Part shown: piece after piece, positions 60,857 through 64,000 of the stretch
Numbering within the stretch: the first letter of the stretch is position 1
Layout: each line of letters opens with the position of its first letter
NCBI GenBank assembly: GCA_947179485.1
Contig: OX359245.1
Coordinates: 27,453,067 to 27,517,066, forward strand
Origin: Allacma fusca
Lineage: Eukaryota > Arthropoda > Collembola > Symphypleona > Sminthuridae
Direction: 5' to 3'
Length of the DNA: 64,000 bases
The notes under the pieces: model-generated
Told to the model about the DNA's origin: nothing
The model's database searches: none
What the model saw: the letters and a program-made list of their open reading frames with translations, nothing else
Translations under genes and position numbers: made by a program

Positions 60857-61204
60857 TGTGGCATACATGTAAACCCTAGCTTATTAAGTAATACATTACC
60901 CCGCTTATTGTTACTCGCCACCTAATAATCTTACTCCCTCGCTACCCGCTCCTCGTAGGTAACACACTGGGTATATAAGCCCAGCTCACAGCTGAATCCT
61001 CAGTCTGTGTGTCCTCGCCCTAGTGTAAACATCATCTCTTAAGTGTTACATAATAAATACCTACATTATAAACTGCCCTGCTTAAGCATATCATTTATTA
61101 CAGATTCCCCTCTCGTAGCTCGCTGAATCTACGTTCATGTATAATCATAGGCACACAGGCTCATATGTGTACATACACTAATTCCCCCAAATAGGTATGT
61201 CACA
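60857..61204 (+). repeat. 3' LTR
   Basis: Same length and, as read, the same sequence as the 5' LTR. Preceded by the G-rich tract GTGTGGGGG. TATA signal at 60972 and AATAAA at 61052. Confidence 0.95.
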
Positions 61205-61219
61205 CAGATATTTGATTCA

Positions 61220-61320
61220 CCGGCTTTAACGAACACTTTCGTATCCCCCAACAACACCGTTTTTAGCCAGAACAATCTGCCACAGCTGAACTTTCCTCGC
61301 CCGAAATGCACAAATATGAC
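61220..61320 (-). pseudogene. Cfa C-terminal fragment right of the LTR element
   Basis: TTTAACGAACACTTTCGTAT and the following CCCCCAACAACACCG match the end of exon 2 of copies C and D, including the stop codon. Similarity stops near 61316. Confidence 0.85.
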
Positions 61321-61949
61321 AAGCTTAATTTCGGCACGACTATAAACAGCTCTAGGGGAACTCTGAAATCATAAAAACATAAAATATACATAATGATTGA
61401 ATAACTTATTCAACGAATAAAATAATAGAGGTATCTAGTAAATATAAAAATTTTCTTATTGATGCTCAACTCACATTGTTTCACAAGCTGGATTACAGAG
61501 AATAGCCATCGAATAGGGGATACTGTTTCGTTTGTTTGATTTTTGTGTGGAATTTTAATGTATGCAAATTTAATGCAGAATAAATGTCAATAGTTTGCAA
61601 ATATTTGTCTTCAAAATGTCTTGCGAAAAAAACATTGAAACAAATTTGAGCGAAATAGAGTTTTTAGAAAATGACAAATTTTCCCGCATTTTATTATTTT
61701 TACCGCCATCGTTTGCTTCATCAATTAATTATGAAATCGAAAAACAACAGCATTACTGATTGTGAGAACAATTCTTCTCTGGTGTTCTCATAAAAGAATT
61801 TTCCTGAAAATCCTTACCATTACTTGGCAACAACAAGTACACCATTTCGTCATTTCAGACAGTTTGAACAATGTAGCTTGTTTTACTTAAAATGTACATA
61901 ATGACAGTACTGACAACATGAGACCAGGATCCTTTCCTACAAAACCACG

Positions 61950-62095
61950 TAACTGATTGATTGACGAAAATAATCCGAGCCGAAAACAAATGTAATTATC
62001 TTCAAATAAATACGCAATTTCGGGCAAATTCCTATTAAATATTTTGTTGCCAAGCTACTAGCGTTTTGTTATAATAAACATTGTAATTTTGCCTG
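61950..62095 (-). pseudogene. Scrambled Cfa fragment
   Basis: 61950-61985 resembles the 3' UTR of copy D (GATTGATTGACGAAAATAAT), yet it joins directly to 61990-62095, which resembles internal exon 2 (TCTTCAAATAAATACGCAAT, TTGCCAAGCTACTAGCG). The order is not that of an intact gene, so the locus was rearranged. Confidence 0.7.
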
Positions 62096-63619
62096 CTTTC
62101 TTCCTACTTCTAATTTTGCGGAACCATTTGTGTGCTGGAAAAATTAGAAATACGTAAAAATATTACTGAAAAAAGATGAGTAAATGTTGACTTACAAAAG
62201 TAAAGTGATGTTTCCGTAAGTGTGTGCTGTGTTAGACTAATTTTTTATCTGAAATAATTTAATCTTGAGCCCATCCTTCTGTCCCATTTTTTTCAAAAAA
62301 TGCGTGATCTTGGAAAGTCCAGTAAGCAAGGTTAACGAGAATGAATTGACTGGGGATCAAAGGTTGTTGGATTAGTAATAGTGGGTTATTTTTTTTAAAG
62401 TCATGTTAGTTTCATAAGCCTTGAACTACACTGTTATTGAAATATGTGTATAGTGTAGTTCAAAAAAATTACACCCATATATCGAAACAATAAATTATTA
62501 TTAAAAACTCTAAATGTGTTTGATTATTGTTTAGGGCACTGGTAAATGTCGGAGATTATTGTACCGTACTTTTTTACGGTTGTATTCCATACCTGAGAAC
62601 CTACCCTATAACAAGTATTTTAATTCATTTTGTTAGAAATACGTTGGGGTTGTCACTTGTTAATTTAAACTTTTTAGATCAATCATAGTTTTGCAATATT
62701 ATTTTGTCAAAATTCTACTTTTGCCTTCCCCAAAATTGAGTGATATGAAATATGCTCATATTACCTGATTGCTGATTTTAAGTCCAGAATTTATCCGACA
62801 GTAATAATAAATTTACGTATTTTGTTTTCAAAAATATTTCCCCAAAAAATTCATTCCAGAAAATTTTAAATATTTGCAAACAATTACTATGATTTTTGTA
62901 TACAACATTCCAAATTTGTAACCATTTCCGACTAAAGTTGTAAGCGTAAAGGTTTGAAAAATTTCGTCAAGATTTTTAATCTATTTTCTTGGCACGCTTT
63001 ATTTTCGCCGTTGGTTAAGAAGGCTCACAAATTTGAGGCATACACTGTATTCGGCAGGAATAATACAAAGAGCTCATAGAATTGAAACAGGTTTTGATGA
63101 TCTTTGCCGAAGTGTAATGTTCAAAGAAATCAAGTAGCTGAGGCCAATGCAGCAAGGAAAATGAGAAACAAGCAGAGATTAGTGCTTATAGCTTGATGAT
63201 GATTCAAGTAATTACAACAAGAAACTTAAGTTTATTACAAGCATTAGTGCTCATATTCTATGTATTTCATCTTGATTCTATTGAGTGGGATTATGTCTCA
63301 GTGCAAGCACACTGGAAAACTGAATTATTAAATCGAAAGAATTGCTTCGCTACCTGGAAAACTCGCTTTATTACTCGAAAAGTTTTTCACAACAATTTTC
63401 TCCATCCAAAACTTTCCTCACGAAGTTGACAGAAATTTGGTCTCAGCAACTATTATTCACACGGAGTTTTATATTTGTATTTTTAATATTTTGACATTTT
63501 GTCAGGCCAAAAATTAGGCACTATATATCCGAACGAGTGTAAAAAATTTCAAACACCAATAATTATGAACATTCATTGAAACAATTGTTTGAATAAAATT
63601 GCATGAATGACATCTAAGT
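62096..63619. other. Intergenic, 3' of Cfa copy F
   Basis: Direct counterpart of 47100-48260 over about 1 kb, plus a segment (63310-63470) resembling 37690-37830. No gene recognised. Confidence 0.6.
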
Positions 63620-64000
63620 TTAACGAACACTTTCGTATCCCCCAACAACACCATTTTTAGCCAAAACAATTTGCCACAATTGGATTTTCCTTGATCGGAA
63701 TGCTCCAGCGGAAATACTCAAATAGAAGTTCCACATACGGTAAAACCTTTTCGAGTCCTCAAATAAATGTTCAATTGTGGACCAATTCCTTTGAAAATTG
63801 TCTCTCCAAGCAAGGAGCGTCTTGTCATAATACGGGCCAAAATTGTGCCAATCTTCAATGGTGAAGAGCTCGTTGCAGGCCACGGGGATATTTTTATGAT
63901 CAGGGAGTTCCCCATTTGGGAAAATGTATTTATGGAAAAAACCCTCAGTGGTAAAGACTTGGTCGGAATCCTTGCCAATCGTGTGGACCAACAAGATTCC
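63620..64000 (-). CDS. cfa: Cyclopropane-fatty-acyl-phospholipid synthase, copy F (partial)
   Basis: The C-terminal part of exon 2, open to the window edge: LVHTIGKDSD (His266 and Ile268 equivalents), YIFPNGELPDH, EDWHNFGPYYDKTLLAW (Tyr317 equivalent) and GVVGGYESVR with a TAA stop. No damage in the visible 127 codons. It belongs with C and D by sequence. Exon 1 and the Cys139 region lie outside the window, so intactness cannot be judged. Confidence 0.92.
   Translation of the reverse strand, partial: GILLVHTIGKDSDQVFTTEGFFHKYIFPNGELPDHKNIPVACNELFTIEDWHNFGPYYDKTLLAWRDNFQRNWSTIEHLFEDSKRFYRMWNFYLSISAGAFRSRKIQLWQIVLAKNGVVGGYESVR

Larger units (their letters stand above)
48764..61204 (+). mobile_element. 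Ty3/Gypsy LTR retrotransposon with accessory ORFs
   Basis: A 12.4-kb element with 348-bp LTRs at 48764-49111 and 60857-61204 that look identical on reading, so the insertion is recent. It is flanked by CAGA on both sides (or ACAGA if the LTR edge is placed one base in). Order: 5' LTR, primer-binding area beginning TGGTGGAGGCCC, gag, pol (protease, reverse transcriptase, RNase H, integrase), a BTB-like ORF, a KH/CCHC ORF, a short G-rich tract and the 3' LTR. RT-RNaseH-integrase order and motifs place it in Ty3/Gypsy (Metaviridae). It looks whole. No envelope gene is apparent; the two small ORFs occupy that position. It sits in Cfa pseudogene debris, on the strand opposite the Cfa genes. Confidence 0.96.

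Noticed and set aside
1-64000. tRNA and rRNA genes
   Set aside because: I looked for the usual T-arm GGTTCGAATCC-type words and rRNA cores and found none I could support; short tRNAs could still be missed without a covariance search.

Overview
The window reads as the nuclear genome of an AT-rich invertebrate, most likely an arthropod. The evidence is spliced genes with short GT-AG introns, ELOVL6-type fatty acid elongases, a Ty3/Gypsy LTR retrotransposon and many small terminal-inverted-repeat elements. A springtail or other soil arthropod is a plausible source because such genomes often carry genes of bacterial origin, but nothing here fixes the species.

Layout. (1) 1-11,000: two tandem minus-strand ELOVL6-like elongase genes with the same exon plan. 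The first runs off the left edge; the second is complete (five exons, 271 codons). Between and around them lie two hAT-like miniature elements with 8-bp target duplications, a third 8-bp-TSD element with a nested foldback, a LINE reverse-transcriptase fossil and two inverted copies of a dispersed repeat. (2) 11,000-27,700: no gene I can support. It holds a pogo/Tigger-like miniature element, an 11-copy 39-bp minisatellite, a foldback element with long inverted repeats, a GGTCA-rich tract, a 103-bp tandem triplet and a 30-bp minisatellite. (3) 27,700-64,000: a tandem minus-strand array of bacterial-type cyclopropane-fatty-acyl-phospholipid synthase (Cfa) genes. Copies A, B, C and D are intact two-exon genes; copy E is nearly intact but has lost its splice acceptor and a key cysteine; one clear pseudogene and several fragments follow; copy F runs off the right edge. 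All copies with both exons visible share one intron at the same place and phase, and an N-terminal hydrophobic segment that E. coli Cfa lacks. (4) 48,764-61,204: a 12.4-kb Ty3/Gypsy element inserted within the Cfa debris. Its two 348-bp LTRs look identical, so it is young. Beyond gag and pol it carries a roughly 1000-residue extension of pol, a small BTB/POZ-like ORF and an ORF with a KH-like domain plus a CCHC knuckle.

How the genes fit together. Elongases extend saturated and monounsaturated acyl-CoAs at the ER. Cfa enzymes add a methylene bridge from S-adenosylmethionine across the double bond of phospholipid acyl chains. The window therefore holds two expanded lipid-modifying families side by side, one animal and one apparently acquired from bacteria. 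The two most unusual items are the spliced, membrane-anchored, multi-copy Cfa array and the retrotransposon with BTB and KH/CCHC accessory ORFs.
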